Shown here piece by piece: positions 8,656 to 17,283 of a stretch of DNA of 64,000 nt. Source of the DNA: Thauera carbonicopians (lineage in GTDB: Bacteria > Pseudomonadota > Gammaproteobacteria > Burkholderiales > Rhodocyclaceae). Positions within the stretch are counted from its first letter, which is position 1; every line of letters starts with the position of its first letter. The notes under the pieces were generated by a model, which had not been told where the DNA came from, did not search any database, and saw only the letters and a list, made by a program, of their open reading frames with translations. The stretch spans positions 186,001-250,000 of the forward strand of contig NZ_JANUXN010000004.1 of the NCBI RefSeq assembly GCF_025699485.1, given 5' to 3'. The position numbers and the translations under genes were made by a program.

Positions 8656-10605
8656 TCAATGGCCGCCGAGCATGCGGTGCATCAGTGCGCGCAGTTTGGC
8701 CGGACGCAACGGTTTGTGCAGCAGCGGCAGGCTGGCGGCGCGGGCGCGGGCGAGCGCTTCGGGGGTGGTGTCGCCGCTGATCAGCACCGCGTGCAATGAC
8801 GGCGCCTGGCGTTCCCGGCGCAGCTTCAATGCGAGTTCGATGCCGTCGAGCGTCCCGCCCAGGCGCAGGTCGGAGATGAGGATTTCGATCGGTTCGGCTT
8901 CGTCCTCGAGCTGTTCGAGCAGGTGCTCGGCGTCGTTGGCGACGATCAGTTCACAGCCCCAGGAGACGAGCAGGCCGAGCATGGCGTCCCGCACCAGCGG
9001 ATCGTCTTCCACCACGGCGACACGGACGCCGCTGAGGCTGCCGAGAGCACGGACTTCCTCGTGTGCGGCAGTCTCGGTTTCGAGGGGGCCGAAGGGCAGC
9101 TCGAGGGCGAACACCGATCCCCGCCCGGGGGCCGAGCGCAGCTCCAGGCGGTGGCCGAGCAGGTCGACCAGGCGGCGCACGATCGCCAGGCCGAGGCCGA
9201 GCCCCTTGTCGCGTGAGCGCTCGGGGTTGCCGAGCTGCACGAACTCCTGAAAGATCGCCTGCTGGAATTCGGCCGGGATGCCGGGGCCGTTGTCGCGCAC
9301 TTCCACGCGCAGGGCGCCGCCGCGGCCGCGGCATGCGATCAGGATGCTGCCGTCCCGCGTATGGCGGACGGCGTTGCTGACGAGATTGCCGACGATCCGC
9401 TCGAACAGCATCGGGTCGCTGAGCACGTATTGCTGCGTCGCCGGCAGCCGCAGGCACAGCCGGATGCCGCGTGCCCGGGCGGCGGGCCGTTGTTCGTCGC
9501 GGATGCGCTCGAGGATGGGGACGGGGTCGAAGCTGCGGATGACCGGCACCAGCACGCCGGCATCCAGGCGCGAGATGTCGAGCAGGCTGTCGAGCAACTG
9601 CTCCATCGCGCTGGCCGAGGCGGTGATGCGATCGACGATCTGCCGGCTGCGCGCATCGAGCGTCTGCTGCGAAAGCTCCGAGATGAACAGGCTGAGCGCA
9701 TGCATCGGCTGGCGCAGGTCGTGGCTGGCGGCGGCGAGGAAGTGCGATTTCGACGCGTTGGCATGTTCGGCTTCGGCCGTGCGGGCACGCAGTTCGGCGG
9801 TGGCCTCGTCGATCTGGCGGCGCATGTGGTCGTGCGCGTGCTCGAGGCGCTCGGCCATTTCATTCACGCCTCGCGCCAGGCGCTGCAGGCTGCCGCCGCC
9901 GCGGGCCGCGGCGCGTTCGTGCAGCCTGCCGTGGCCGATGCGCAGCACGACGTCGGCCACGGCACGGATGGGGCCGGTGACGCCGCGGCTCAGGCGTGCG
10001 GCCAGCAGCAGGCTGGCGAACAGCACCACCAGCATCGAGCCGATGCCGGCCAGCAGCAGTTCGGCGCGGCGCTGCTGCAGGCGTTCGAGCGAGAGATCGA
10101 GCACCACGATCCCTTGCGGGCGGACCAGGTCGATGTGCGGCGCAGCGGCCGGCGCGAGCGAAATGCCGTCGTCGATGTCGATCGGCATCGGCCGGATGGT
10201 TTCGACCAGCCGCAGCAGCATGCCGTCCTGCAGCAAGGTGGAGCGGGCTTCCAGCGGGGGTGCGAGCTGCGGCTCCGGCAGCGGAGGCGTCGGCAGGTCG
10301 GTGGACTGCCGGCTGAGCGCCAGCAACTGGCCGTCGCGGTCGAAGATGTGCACGGCCAGGACGTCGTCCTCCCCGGTCGCGGACGAGGCGATCTGCTGCA
10401 GTGCCTTGATGTTGCCGGCGAACATGGCCTGTTCGCTCGCTGCCGCGAGCTGGCGCGCGAAGGCGCGGCCGCGCGCGGCGAGCGCCTCGTCCAGATCGGA
10501 GAGGCGCAGGCCGGTGAATACCGTGGTCATGATTGCGGCGAGGATCAGCATCGGCAGCACGGCCGCCAGCATCACCCGCGAACGGACGCCCCAGCCCGAA
10601 ATCAT
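8656..10605 (-). CDS. Hybrid sensor histidine kinase with C-terminal receiver domain
   Basis: 649 aa membrane sensor. Transmembrane helices lie at about 10-32 and 182-204 and bracket a periplasmic sensor region of ~150 residues. A HAMP linker (about 205-260) and coiled coil follow, then HisKA with the phospho-acceptor His295 in SHDLRQPMHALSLF, HATPase_c with N-box NLVSNAVRHT (Asn411), DNGPGIP and KGLGLGLAIV, and a receiver domain from about 527 with Asp579 (ISDLRLGG) and Lys631. All catalytic residues needed are present. The ATG at 10605 has an aggagga site. It is divergent from a LuxR-type response regulator, the probable partner through a phosphorelay. The signal is unknown. Confidence 0.92.
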   Translation of the reverse strand: MISGWGVRSRVMLAAVLPMLILAAIMTTVFTGLRLSDLDEALAARGRAFARQLAAASEQAMFAGNIKALQQIASSATGEDDVLAVHIFDRDGQLLALSRQSTDLPTPPLPEPQLAPPLEARSTLLQDGMLLRLVETIRPMPIDIDDGISLAPAAAPHIDLVRPQGIVVLDLSLERLQQRRAELLLAGIGSMLVVLFASLLLAARLSRGVTGPIRAVADVVLRIGHGRLHERAAARGGGSLQRLARGVNEMAERLEHAHDHMRRQIDEATAELRARTAEAEHANASKSHFLAAASHDLRQPMHALSLFISELSQQTLDARSRQIVDRITASASAMEQLLDSLLDISRLDAGVLVPVIRSFDPVPILERIRDEQRPAARARGIRLCLRLPATQQYVLSDPMLFERIVGNLVSNAVRHTRDGSILIACRGRGGALRVEVRDNGPGIPAEFQQAIFQEFVQLGNPERSRDKGLGLGLAIVRRLVDLLGHRLELRSAPGRGSVFALELPFGPLETETAAHEEVRALGSLSGVRVAVVEDDPLVRDAMLGLLVSWGCELIVANDAEHLLEQLEDEAEPIEILISDLRLGGTLDGIELALKLRRERQAPSLHAVLISGDTTPEALARARAASLPLLHKPLRPAKLRALMHRMLGGH

Positions 10606-10766
10606 GGCCTGCTCTCCTCCTGGTGCAAGGTGCGCGCGGCCGCCGCCAGCCGGCTTCCGGGCACAGGGGAAGCGATTGTCGCCGTTTTCGGCCGTGCAGG
10701 GTGAAAACCCCTGCCGGCCTGCATGCTATTCTTCTCCGGCATACGACAGCGAGGGTGGTGTTTCAG
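10606..10766. promoter_or_regulatory. Divergent intergenic region between kinase and response regulator
   Basis: This 161-base gap should hold the promoters of both genes. A hairpin-forming repeat GCAGGG (10696-10701) / CCCTGC (10709-10714) lies near its middle and could be an operator. I could not assign -35/-10 boxes with confidence. Confidence 0.35.
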
Positions 10767-11411
10767 GTGGAACGGCATGCAAGCAGGATACTCATCGTCG
10801 AGGATCATGCCCTCGTCCGCGAAGCCATGGCACAGAGCCTGGCCCGGCTGCAGACGGGGCTGACGTGCGTCGAAGCGAGCAGCGCCGACCAGGCGCTGGC
10901 CTGCCTCGATGCCGACGGCGACATCGACCTGGCGGTGATCGACCTGATGCTGCCCGACATGAGCGGCTTCTCCCTGCTCGCCATCATGGCGAAGCGGTTT
11001 CCCGAGATTCCGGCCGTCGTGGTGTCGGCGATCGACGACGAGGCGTCGGTGAGGCGCGCGATCAAGGCCGGTGCGTCGGGCTACGTGTCGAAGTCCAGTT
11101 CCAGCGAAGTGCTGCTGCAGGCGGTCAGGGACGTGCTCGAAGGCGGAGTGCATCTGCCCGAGGCGAAAACGGCGGCGCAGCCGGCAAAGCGGACCCGCTT
11201 GCCGGCCAGCGAGCGCTACAGCCTGACCGCGGCCCAGGGGCGCGTGCTCGAACTGCTCGCCGCGGGCAAGACCAACCGGGAGATCGCCGACCTGCTGGGG
11301 GTTTCGGAAGGCACGGTCAAGGTGCATATGACGGCGATCTTCCGCGCGCTCGACGTGTCGAGCCGTGCCCAGGCGCTGGTCGTGATGTCGCGCTGCGGCG
11401 CGCGGCTTTGA
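10767..11411 (+). CDS. LuxR/NarL-family response regulator
   Basis: About 214 aa from a GTG at 10767; other in-frame GTG codons at 10755 and 10758 are possible, so the start is uncertain. The receiver domain has the acidic pair in VEDHALVREA, phospho-acceptor Asp59 in VIDLMLPDMSG and the conserved Lys in GASGYVSK. The C-terminal LuxR helix-turn-helix spans LTAAQGRVLELLAAGKT to LGVSEGTVKVHMTAIF. It should act as a phosphorylation-dependent transcription factor controlled by the divergent hybrid kinase. The target genes are not known; phaM and the kinase itself are nearby candidates by position only. Confidence 0.88.
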   Translation: MERHASRILIVEDHALVREAMAQSLARLQTGLTCVEASSADQALACLDADGDIDLAVIDLMLPDMSGFSLLAIMAKRFPEIPAVVVSAIDDEASVRRAIKAGASGYVSKSSSSEVLLQAVRDVLEGGVHLPEAKTAAQPAKRTRLPASERYSLTAAQGRVLELLAAGKTNREIADLLGVSEGTVKVHMTAIFRALDVSSRAQALVVMSRCGARL

Positions 11412-11436
11412 GCGGAGCCGGGCGGTCCTGCGGTGC

Positions 11437-12141
11437 TCAGTGGGAGCGCCGCAGCGCGCTGGCCAGGCGCAGGGGCCGCTCCGTCGCCGGCAGCGGCTCG
11501 ATGTCGTCGAGGTGTTCGTCGTCGGCGGCTTCGGCGAAGTCGATCTCGAGGACCTGCAGCACCTGGCGGGCGATCGAACGGCAGGCGTTGGCCAGCGGTG
11601 TCGGCAGCTGTTCCGGTATCTGCCGCTGCAGCAGCAGCTTCGAAGAGGACAGCGCGTTGACCGGGCGCAGGATGCGGTGGCGGTGGGTGTGCATCAACTG
11701 CGCGACGGCGCGGTCGGCGGCGTCGCGCTGCCAGGCGTTGTTCGGCCACTGCGAGGGCACGGCGTAGGCGCGCGGAAACATCTCGAGGTCGCGCAGCACG
11801 GTGCGGATGTCCTCGTGCGATTCGCGAAACGGCAGCAGCACGATGTCCGACAGCGCATAGAGCTTGCGGTCCATCTCGGTGCGGTTGCCGCCGCCGTCGA
11901 TGATGCCGATCCAGTTGTCGAGTCCGCGCAGCTTGTCCACGACCTTGGTCAGCGCCTCGCGGGTACGGGCATCGGCGGTGACGTAGCGCCGGCCGGCGGG
12001 CGACAGCGGTTCGCGCGAGGTGTCGGTGAGCACGCAGGCGGCGCGCTGGCCGAGCAGGCCGAGGCCCTGGCACAGCATGTGCGATAGCGTGGTCTTGCCG
12101 GTGCCGCCCTTGTTGCCGATCACGCAGATGATCTCAGCCAT
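11437..12141 (-). CDS. ParA/MinD-like P-loop ATPase (orphan)
   Basis: 234 aa from ATG 12141, which is preceded by aaagga; an upstream in-frame ATG at 12216 would add 25 non-conserved residues. The deviant Walker A KGGTGKTT occupies residues 11-18, with the signature lysine (Lys11) typical of ParA/MinD dimers. The Walker A' region reads IGIIDGGGNRTEMD and differs from the usual D-x-P-P, so it is an atypical member. No parB gene or obvious parS site is adjacent. It converges with the response regulator 26 bases away. Possible roles include positioning of a cell structure or granule, but nothing here proves one. Confidence 0.72.
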   Translation of the reverse strand: MAEIICVIGNKGGTGKTTLSHMLCQGLGLLGQRAACVLTDTSREPLSPAGRRYVTADARTREALTKVVDKLRGLDNWIGIIDGGGNRTEMDRKLYALSDIVLLPFRESHEDIRTVLRDLEMFPRAYAVPSQWPNNAWQRDAADRAVAQLMHTHRHRILRPVNALSSSKLLLQRQIPEQLPTPLANACRSIARQVLQVLEIDFAEAADDEHLDDIEPLPATERPLRLASALRRSH

Positions 12142-12243
12142 GAATCCGTCCATCCTTTGCTGGCGGCCGCGGTCGACCGCACGATCGGGATTATCCGGGG
12201 ACAGGGACGCCGGCAAGCGGTGGAAAAGCGCCGGTTCGACCCG

Positions 12244-13017
12244 CTATTTCGGTCTATCGGCGCTGTCGCCCGAGACGCCGATCCGGTACAGGTGGAGCTG
12301 CGTGCCGCGCCGGTCGCCGACGGCGACGATCCGTTCCGCGGCGATGCCGGGCACGGCGAAGCTGTTGCTGACGAGCAGGCCGCCGGGTTTCATCTCGGCG
12401 CTGGCCTTGGCCCAGACCGCCGCCATCGGCACCGGCGACAGAAAGGCATACACCACGTCGTGAGCCGACCACGCCGAGGCGAACATGTCGCCACGCCGCC
12501 AGTCGATGTTGGACAGGCGGCGTGTCAGCAGGCGCCCGAGCAGCCATGGAATGGGCGCGAGCTCGATACCGGTGAAGCGGCAGTCCGGCCGGGCGCGGGC
12601 GAGCGGGAGAAGCACCGAGCCGGTGCCGGCGCCGATGTCGAGGAGGCGAGCCGGTGCGGCGGGCAGCAGTTGGCCGAGAGCCGCCGCGGTCGCGCGGTTG
12701 CTGAGGTAGAGCGGAACGCGGCTGCGGAAGCTCGTCCAATACACGAGCAGCAGCAGCACGAAGCCGGCCAGGAACCAGCCCGGGTGCAGGTCCAGCGCCC
12801 GCGCCAGCCCATGGCCGAGCAGCGCGGCGGGCAGGAAGCCGAGATGGATCGGCAGCCACCAGCGTTCGCTGCGCAGCAGCAGGCTGGCGAGGGCGGCCAG
12901 AACTGCCTGCGCGGCGACCAGCGGCCACAGGCCGCCGACGAATCCTGCACGGGCGAGGGTGAAAGCGCCTGCGGCGCCGAGCAGTTGGGCGCAAAGGGCT
13001 TTGAGGGCTGGCGGCAT
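12244..13017 (-). CDS. Membrane-anchored SAM-dependent methyltransferase-like protein
   Basis: 257 aa from ATG 13017; an ATG at 13065 or TTG at 13077 would add 16-20 residues and no candidate has a good ribosome site, so the start is unsure. The first ~110 residues hold three to four hydrophobic helices (for example FLAGFVLLLLVYWTSF). A class I Rossmann methyltransferase fold follows, with motif I LLDIGAGTGSVLL, the acidic residue in FTGIELAP and motif IV-like YAFLSPVPMAAVW. The substrate is unknown. The gene stands between the ParA-like gene and a repeat-rich gap. Confidence 0.65.
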   Translation of the reverse strand: MPPALKALCAQLLGAAGAFTLARAGFVGGLWPLVAAQAVLAALASLLLRSERWWLPIHLGFLPAALLGHGLARALDLHPGWFLAGFVLLLLVYWTSFRSRVPLYLSNRATAAALGQLLPAAPARLLDIGAGTGSVLLPLARARPDCRFTGIELAPIPWLLGRLLTRRLSNIDWRRGDMFASAWSAHDVVYAFLSPVPMAAVWAKASAEMKPGGLLVSNSFAVPGIAAERIVAVGDRRGTQLHLYRIGVSGDSADRPK

Positions 13018-13091
13018 CGGTTGGCGGGCGGAACGAAAGTCACCGATCTTATCAACCCGGCTCATCCTGCGGCTCAAAAGGGAAACCGGCT

Positions 13092-13192
13092 CCGTAGGAG
13101 TGGCTTTATCCGGGGCGCCGAGCCGCGAATACGGCCTCGCCGCCGCCTCGGATGCTGCTGGGCTCGGCGCCCCCGGCTAGCGCTGCTTCCAC
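13092..13192. repeat. REPIN/BIME-like inverted repeat, copy A
   Basis: The left arm opens gtaggagtggctttatccgg and runs on through gcgccgagccgcgaa. The right arm (about 13159-13192) is its imperfect reverse complement, ending ctgcttccac. The same arms occur at 50541-50665 and 58190-58282. It sits upstream of the methyltransferase and downstream of the indolepyruvate oxidoreductase. Confidence 0.75.
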
Positions 13193-13264
13193 GAACAGTT
13201 GCGCTGGTGCTGCAATCATCCGAACGAGCGCTCGACGATCAAGACGGCATCTGGCTGCTGCAGC

Positions 13265-13304
13265 CCGCCCGAGGAGTCCGGGATATCCCGGACTTCTCGG
13301 GCGG
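13265..13304. other. Long near-perfect hairpin
   Basis: An 18-bp stem (13265-13282 with 13287-13304, one G-T pair) closes an ATAT loop. A second hairpin (aggctggc 13333-13340 / gccagcct 13348-13355) lies right behind the stop of the minus-strand oxidoreductase gene. Neither has a T-run on the minus strand. The rest of the ~340-base gap holds the repeat copy A and no recognisable gene. Confidence 0.55.
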
Positions 13305-13358
13305 CTCGGTTACTTGTTCGGCCCGAGTGTGGAGGCTGGCGGTGTGGGCCAGCCTGCT

Positions 13359-16300
13359 TCAGGCGGTCACTTCGGTTCGTGCCTTGGTGTCCGCAACGGC
13401 TTCCGTGCCGGAGTTCTGCTGCCCGGCAGCGTTCGCCGGGGCCGCCCGCCATTGGGCGAGCAGTTGCCGACGCTGCTGGGCAGCCCAGGCCATGTTCCTG
13501 GTCTTGATGTGGCCGAAGCCGCGAATGCGCTCGGGCAGTTCGGCGAGTTGGATCGCCAGCGGCAGGCGGTCCGGGCTCAGGCTGCTCAGCAGTTCCTCGA
13601 CGTCGGTCTCGAACTCCGCGATCAGGGCGCGTTCCGCGCGCCGCTCCGCGGTATGGCCGAAGATGTCCAAACGTGTGCCGCGCAGCCGTTTGAAGCCAGC
13701 GAGCAGGCGGAACAGTCTCAGCACCCAGGGGCCGAAGCTGCGCTTGGTGATGTGGCCGGTGCGGGGATCGGGGCGTGCCAGCAGCGGTACGGCGAGGTGG
13801 AAGCGAATGCTGTAGTCGCCTTCGAAAGCCTCGTCGAGCTGCTGCCGGAATGCGGCTGCGCTGTGGAGGCGGGCCACTTCGTATTCGTCCTTGTAGGCGA
13901 GCAGTCGGGCGTAGCTGCGTGCGACGGCCTCGGCCAGGCGGGTGCTGCCGGCGCCGATGCTGCGTGCTTCCGCTTCGCGCACGCGTTCGACCAGGCGGCG
14001 ATAGCGTTCGGCATAGGCTGCGTCCTGGTAGTTCGCCAGCATCGCCATGCGGCGCTCGATCAGCGCGTCCAGGCCCGGTGCGGGCAGCTTTTCCGGGCCT
14101 GCCGGCGGCAGCAGTGCTTCGACGCTCTGCAGATCGTGGGCCGCCCGCCTGCCCCAGCGGAAGGCGCGCCTGTTCATGTCGACCGCTGCGCCGTTGAGTT
14201 CGATCGCCTGCATCAGCGCGGCTTCGGACACCGGCACCAGGCCGCGCTGCCAGGCGAAGCCGAGCAGGAAGGGATTGATCGCCAGGCCGTCGCCGAGCAG
14301 CGCAAGCGCCAGCCGCTGGGCATCGATGAAATCGCTGTCGGCCGCGGTGGCGTCGCGCAGGGTGGCGATCATGCGCTGCTGCGGGAAGCCCCAGTCGGGG
14401 TCGTGGGCGAAGGCTGAGGTGGGGATTTCGGCCGTGTTGATCACGGCCCGGCTGCGCCCGGCGGCCATCTTGGCCAGCGCCTCGACGCTGGCGCTGACGA
14501 TCAGGTCGCCGCCGATCACTGCGTTGGCTTCGCCGGCGGCGATCCGCACTGCGTGCAGCGCCTCGGGCTGGTCGGCGATGCGGATGTGGCTGAAGACCGA
14601 GCCGCCTTTCTGCGCCAGCCCGGTCATGTCGAGCACGGTGACGCCCTTGCCGTCGAGATGGGCGGCCATGCCGATCAGCGCACCGATGGTGATGACGCCG
14701 GTGCCGCCGACGCCGGTGACCAGGATGCCGAAAGGCGTGGTCGTCGCCGGCAGCTGCGGCTCGGGCAGCGGCGGCAGGCTGGCTTCGTCGCCGGCGATGG
14801 CCTGGCCCTTGCGCAGGCCGCCGCCTTCGACGGTGACGAAGCTGGGGCAGAAGCCCTTGAGACAGGAATAGTCCTTGTTGCACGAGGACTGGTCGATGCG
14901 GCGCTTGCGGCCGAGGTCGGTCTCGACCGGCAGGATGGACATGCAGTTGGACTGATCGCCGCAGTCGCCGCAGCCTTCGCAGACCGCCTCGTTGATGAAC
15001 ACCCGCCGCGCCGGATCGGGGTAGGTGCCGCGCTTGCGGCGACGGCGCTTCTCGGCGGCGCAGGTCTGGTCGTAGATCAGCGCGGTGACGCCGCCCGAGG
15101 CGCGCAGTTCGCGCTGGATCAGGTCGAGTTCGTCGCGGTGGCGGATCGGCACGTGGGCGAGGTCGGCGGGGCCGTAGGCGCGCTCGGTGCCGTCGGTGAC
15201 GACGACGATGTTGTGCACGCCTTCGGCCTGAAGCTGGCGCACGATCGTGGGCACGTCGAGCGGACCGTCGTGGGGCTGGCCGCCGGTCATGGCGACGGCG
15301 TCGTTGTAGAGGATCTTGTAGGTGATGTTGACCCGTGCGGCGACGGCCTGGCGGATCGCCATCAGGCCGGAGTGGAAGTAGGTGCCGTCGCCCAGGTTGG
15401 CGAAGATGTGTGCTTCGTCGGTGAACGGCGCCTGGCCGACCCAGGGCACGCCTTCGCCGCCCATGTGGGTGAAGGTCTGGGTGCGGCGCTCGGGCATCCA
15501 GGTTGCCATGTAGTGGCAGCCGATGCCGGCGAGCGCACGGCTGCCTTCGGGGACATGGGTGGAGGTGTTGTGCGGGCAGCCCGAGCAGAAGGTGGGTACG
15601 CGGTCGGCGCTGAAGCTGCGCTGCGCCAGGGCCTGCTCCTTGGCCTGGAGGAAGGCGACGCGGGTTTCGATGCGCTCCGAGGTGAAGAAGCGGCCGATGC
15701 GCAGTGCGATGGCGCGCGCGATCATCGCCGGCGTCAGCTCGCCGGCGGCAGGCAGCAGCCAGGTGCCGTGGTCTATCGTGCCGTCCGGGCGCTGGACGTG
15801 CGCCCATTCCCCTTTCTCGTCGAACTTGCCGACTACGCGCGGGCGCACGTCCTCGCGCCAGTTGTACAGTTCTTCCTTGAGCTGGTATTCGAGCAACTGG
15901 CGCTTTTCCTCCACCACCAGGATCTCGTCCAGGCCTTCGGCGAAGCTGCGCACGCCGTCGGCCTCGAGCGGCCAGACCATGCCGACCTTGTAGACCCGCA
16001 GGCCGATTTCGGCCGCCAGCGCCTCGTCGATGCCGAGGTCGTCGAGTGCCTGGCGCACGTCCAGATAGCTCTTGCCGCTGGTGATGATGCCGAGCCTGGG
16101 GCTGGGCGAGTCGATGACGATCCGGTTGAGCCGGTTGGCGCGAGCGTAGGCCAGCGCGGCATACAGCTTGTAGTGCAGCAGGCGTTTTTCCTGCACCAGC
16201 GGCGGATCGGGCCAGCGCAGGTTGAGGCCGTCGGCCGGCAGGGCGAAGTCGGTCGGTATCACGACCTGCACGCGCTGGGGATCGATATCCACCGAGGCGG

Positions 16301-16946
16301 AGGTCTCGACGGTGTCGGCGAGCGCTTTGAACGCGACCCAGCAGCCGGAATAGCGCGACAGCGCGTAGCCATGGACGCCGAAATCGATGTATTGCTGCAC
16401 GCCGGCGGGGGCGAGCACCGGCATCATCATCGACTTGAAGAAGTGGTCGGTCTGGTGCGGCAGGGTGGAGGACTTGGCGGCGTGGTCGTCGCCAGCGACC
16501 ACCAGCACGCCGCCGAAACGGGCGCTGCCGGCGGCATTGGCGTGGCGGAAGACGTCGCCGCAGCGATCGACGCCCGGGCCCTTGCCGTACCACATCGCGA
16601 ACACACCGTCATGGCGGGCGCCCGGCGACAATTGCACCTGCTGGCTGCCCCAGACCGCGGTGGCGGCGAGATCCTCGTTGATGCCGGGCTGGAAGACGAT
16701 GCCGTACTGTTCCAGGTGGCGGCGCGCTTTCCACAGCGTCTGGTCGAGGCCGCCGAGCGGCGAGCCGCGGTAGCCGGAGACGAAGCCGGCGGTGTCGAGG
16801 CCTGCAGCCTCGTCGCGGGCCTTCTGGATCATCAGCAGGCGGACCAGCGCCTGGTAGCCGCTGAGATAGACGCGGCCGCTGGCGGCGGTGTACTTGTCGT
16901 CCAGGCTGGCAGGCTTGTGAACAGGGCGGGGGGCATGTACGGCCAT
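13359..16946 (-). CDS. Fused indolepyruvate ferredoxin oxidoreductase (IorA-IorB type)
   Basis: 1195 aa single-chain 2-oxoacid:ferredoxin oxidoreductase, oxidatively decarboxylating arylpyruvates to aryl-acetyl-CoA with reduction of ferredoxin. In order: an N-terminal pyrimidine-binding domain (GFVSGYRGSPLGGLD), a TPP pyrophosphate-binding domain (ILYNDAVAMTGGQPHDG), an Fe-S segment with CEGCGDCGDQSNC and SCNKDYSCLKGFCPSF near 645-700, and the gamma domain (GVGGTGVITIGALIG, GLAQKGGSVFSHIR). A C-terminal ~250-residue extension follows. The ATG at 16946 has ggagga upstream. Such fused enzymes serve phenylalanine, tyrosine and tryptophan breakdown in aromatic-degrading betaproteobacteria, feeding phenylacetyl-CoA-type intermediates. 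It is monocistronic here. Confidence 0.9.
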   Translation of the reverse strand: MAVHAPRPVHKPASLDDKYTAASGRVYLSGYQALVRLLMIQKARDEAAGLDTAGFVSGYRGSPLGGLDQTLWKARRHLEQYGIVFQPGINEDLAATAVWGSQQVQLSPGARHDGVFAMWYGKGPGVDRCGDVFRHANAAGSARFGGVLVVAGDDHAAKSSTLPHQTDHFFKSMMMPVLAPAGVQQYIDFGVHGYALSRYSGCWVAFKALADTVETSASVDIDPQRVQVVIPTDFALPADGLNLRWPDPPLVQEKRLLHYKLYAALAYARANRLNRIVIDSPSPRLGIITSGKSYLDVRQALDDLGIDEALAAEIGLRVYKVGMVWPLEADGVRSFAEGLDEILVVEEKRQLLEYQLKEELYNWREDVRPRVVGKFDEKGEWAHVQRPDGTIDHGTWLLPAAGELTPAMIARAIALRIGRFFTSERIETRVAFLQAKEQALAQRSFSADRVPTFCSGCPHNTSTHVPEGSRALAGIGCHYMATWMPERRTQTFTHMGGEGVPWVGQAPFTDEAHIFANLGDGTYFHSGLMAIRQAVAARVNITYKILYNDAVAMTGGQPHDGPLDVPTIVRQLQAEGVHNIVVVTDGTERAYGPADLAHVPIRHRDELDLIQRELRASGGVTALIYDQTCAAEKRRRRKRGTYPDPARRVFINEAVCEGCGDCGDQSNCMSILPVETDLGRKRRIDQSSCNKDYSCLKGFCPSFVTVEGGGLRKGQAIAGDEASLPPLPEPQLPATTTPFGILVTGVGGTGVITIGALIGMAAHLDGKGVTVLDMTGLAQKGGSVFSHIRIADQPEALHAVRIAAGEANAVIGGDLIVSASVEALAKMAAGRSRAVINTAEIPTSAFAHDPDWGFPQQRMIATLRDATAADSDFIDAQRLALALLGDGLAINPFLLGFAWQRGLVPVSEAALMQAIELNGAAVDMNRRAFRWGRRAAHDLQSVEALLPPAGPEKLPAPGLDALIERRMAMLANYQDAAYAERYRRLVERVREAEARSIGAGSTRLAEAVARSYARLLAYKDEYEVARLHSAAAFRQQLDEAFEGDYSIRFHLAVPLLARPDPRTGHITKRSFGPWVLRLFRLLAGFKRLRGTRLDIFGHTAERRAERALIAEFETDVEELLSSLSPDRLPLAIQLAELPERIRGFGHIKTRNMAWAAQQRRQLLAQWRAAPANAAGQQNSGTEAVADTKARTEVTA

Positions 16947-17154
16947 GGCGCTTCCTCCTTCCAGAGCTTTGGTTTCCGGAATGGCACGGGCTGCCTGCGC
17001 CAGGCCTCGTGGGCGCTGCCAGCAGGGAGCCGGCCCGATCAGGCTAAGCGAACGCGCGTGGCGCTTTCAATGCCGGAAAACCCGCAAGATTCCCCGGCGT
17101 GCTGCGGAATGAATGACGACGATCGACGCCGGCGCGGAAAGCTGCAAAAAGTGT

Positions 17155-17183
17155 TTGACATGGATAATCTCGTCGCCTATAGT
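17155..17183 (+). promoter_or_regulatory. Sigma-70 promoter of the tRNA-tuf operon
   Basis: TTGACA (17155-17160) and TATAGT (17178-17183) with an ideal 17-base spacer, about 16 bases before tRNA-Tyr. The -35 is perfect and the -10 one base off consensus, fitting a very strong stable-RNA promoter. The ~200 bases upstream, back to the oxidoreductase start, show no gene. Confidence 0.9.
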
Positions 17184-17198
17184 GCGTGGCTCTCGCGT

Positions 17199-17283
17199 GG
17201 AGGGATACCCAAGCGGTCAACGGGATCAGACTGTAAATCTGACGGCTCAGCCTTCGAAGGTTCGAATCCTTCTCCCTCCACCA
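17199..17283 (+). tRNA. tRNA-Tyr (GUA)
   Basis: 85-nt class II tRNA with a long variable arm. The acceptor stem GGAGGGA pairs with TCCCTCC, the anticodon loop reads CTGTAAA with GTA, the T-arm is GGTTCGAATCC, and CCA is encoded. First gene of the operon Tyr-Gly-Thr-tuf, the order also known from tufB operons of other proteobacteria. Confidence 0.97.

Noticed and set aside
13092-13192. Repeat copies as CRISPR repeats or simple terminators
   Set aside because: They are single, far-apart copies with inverted arms and no spacer series, and no T-run follows.
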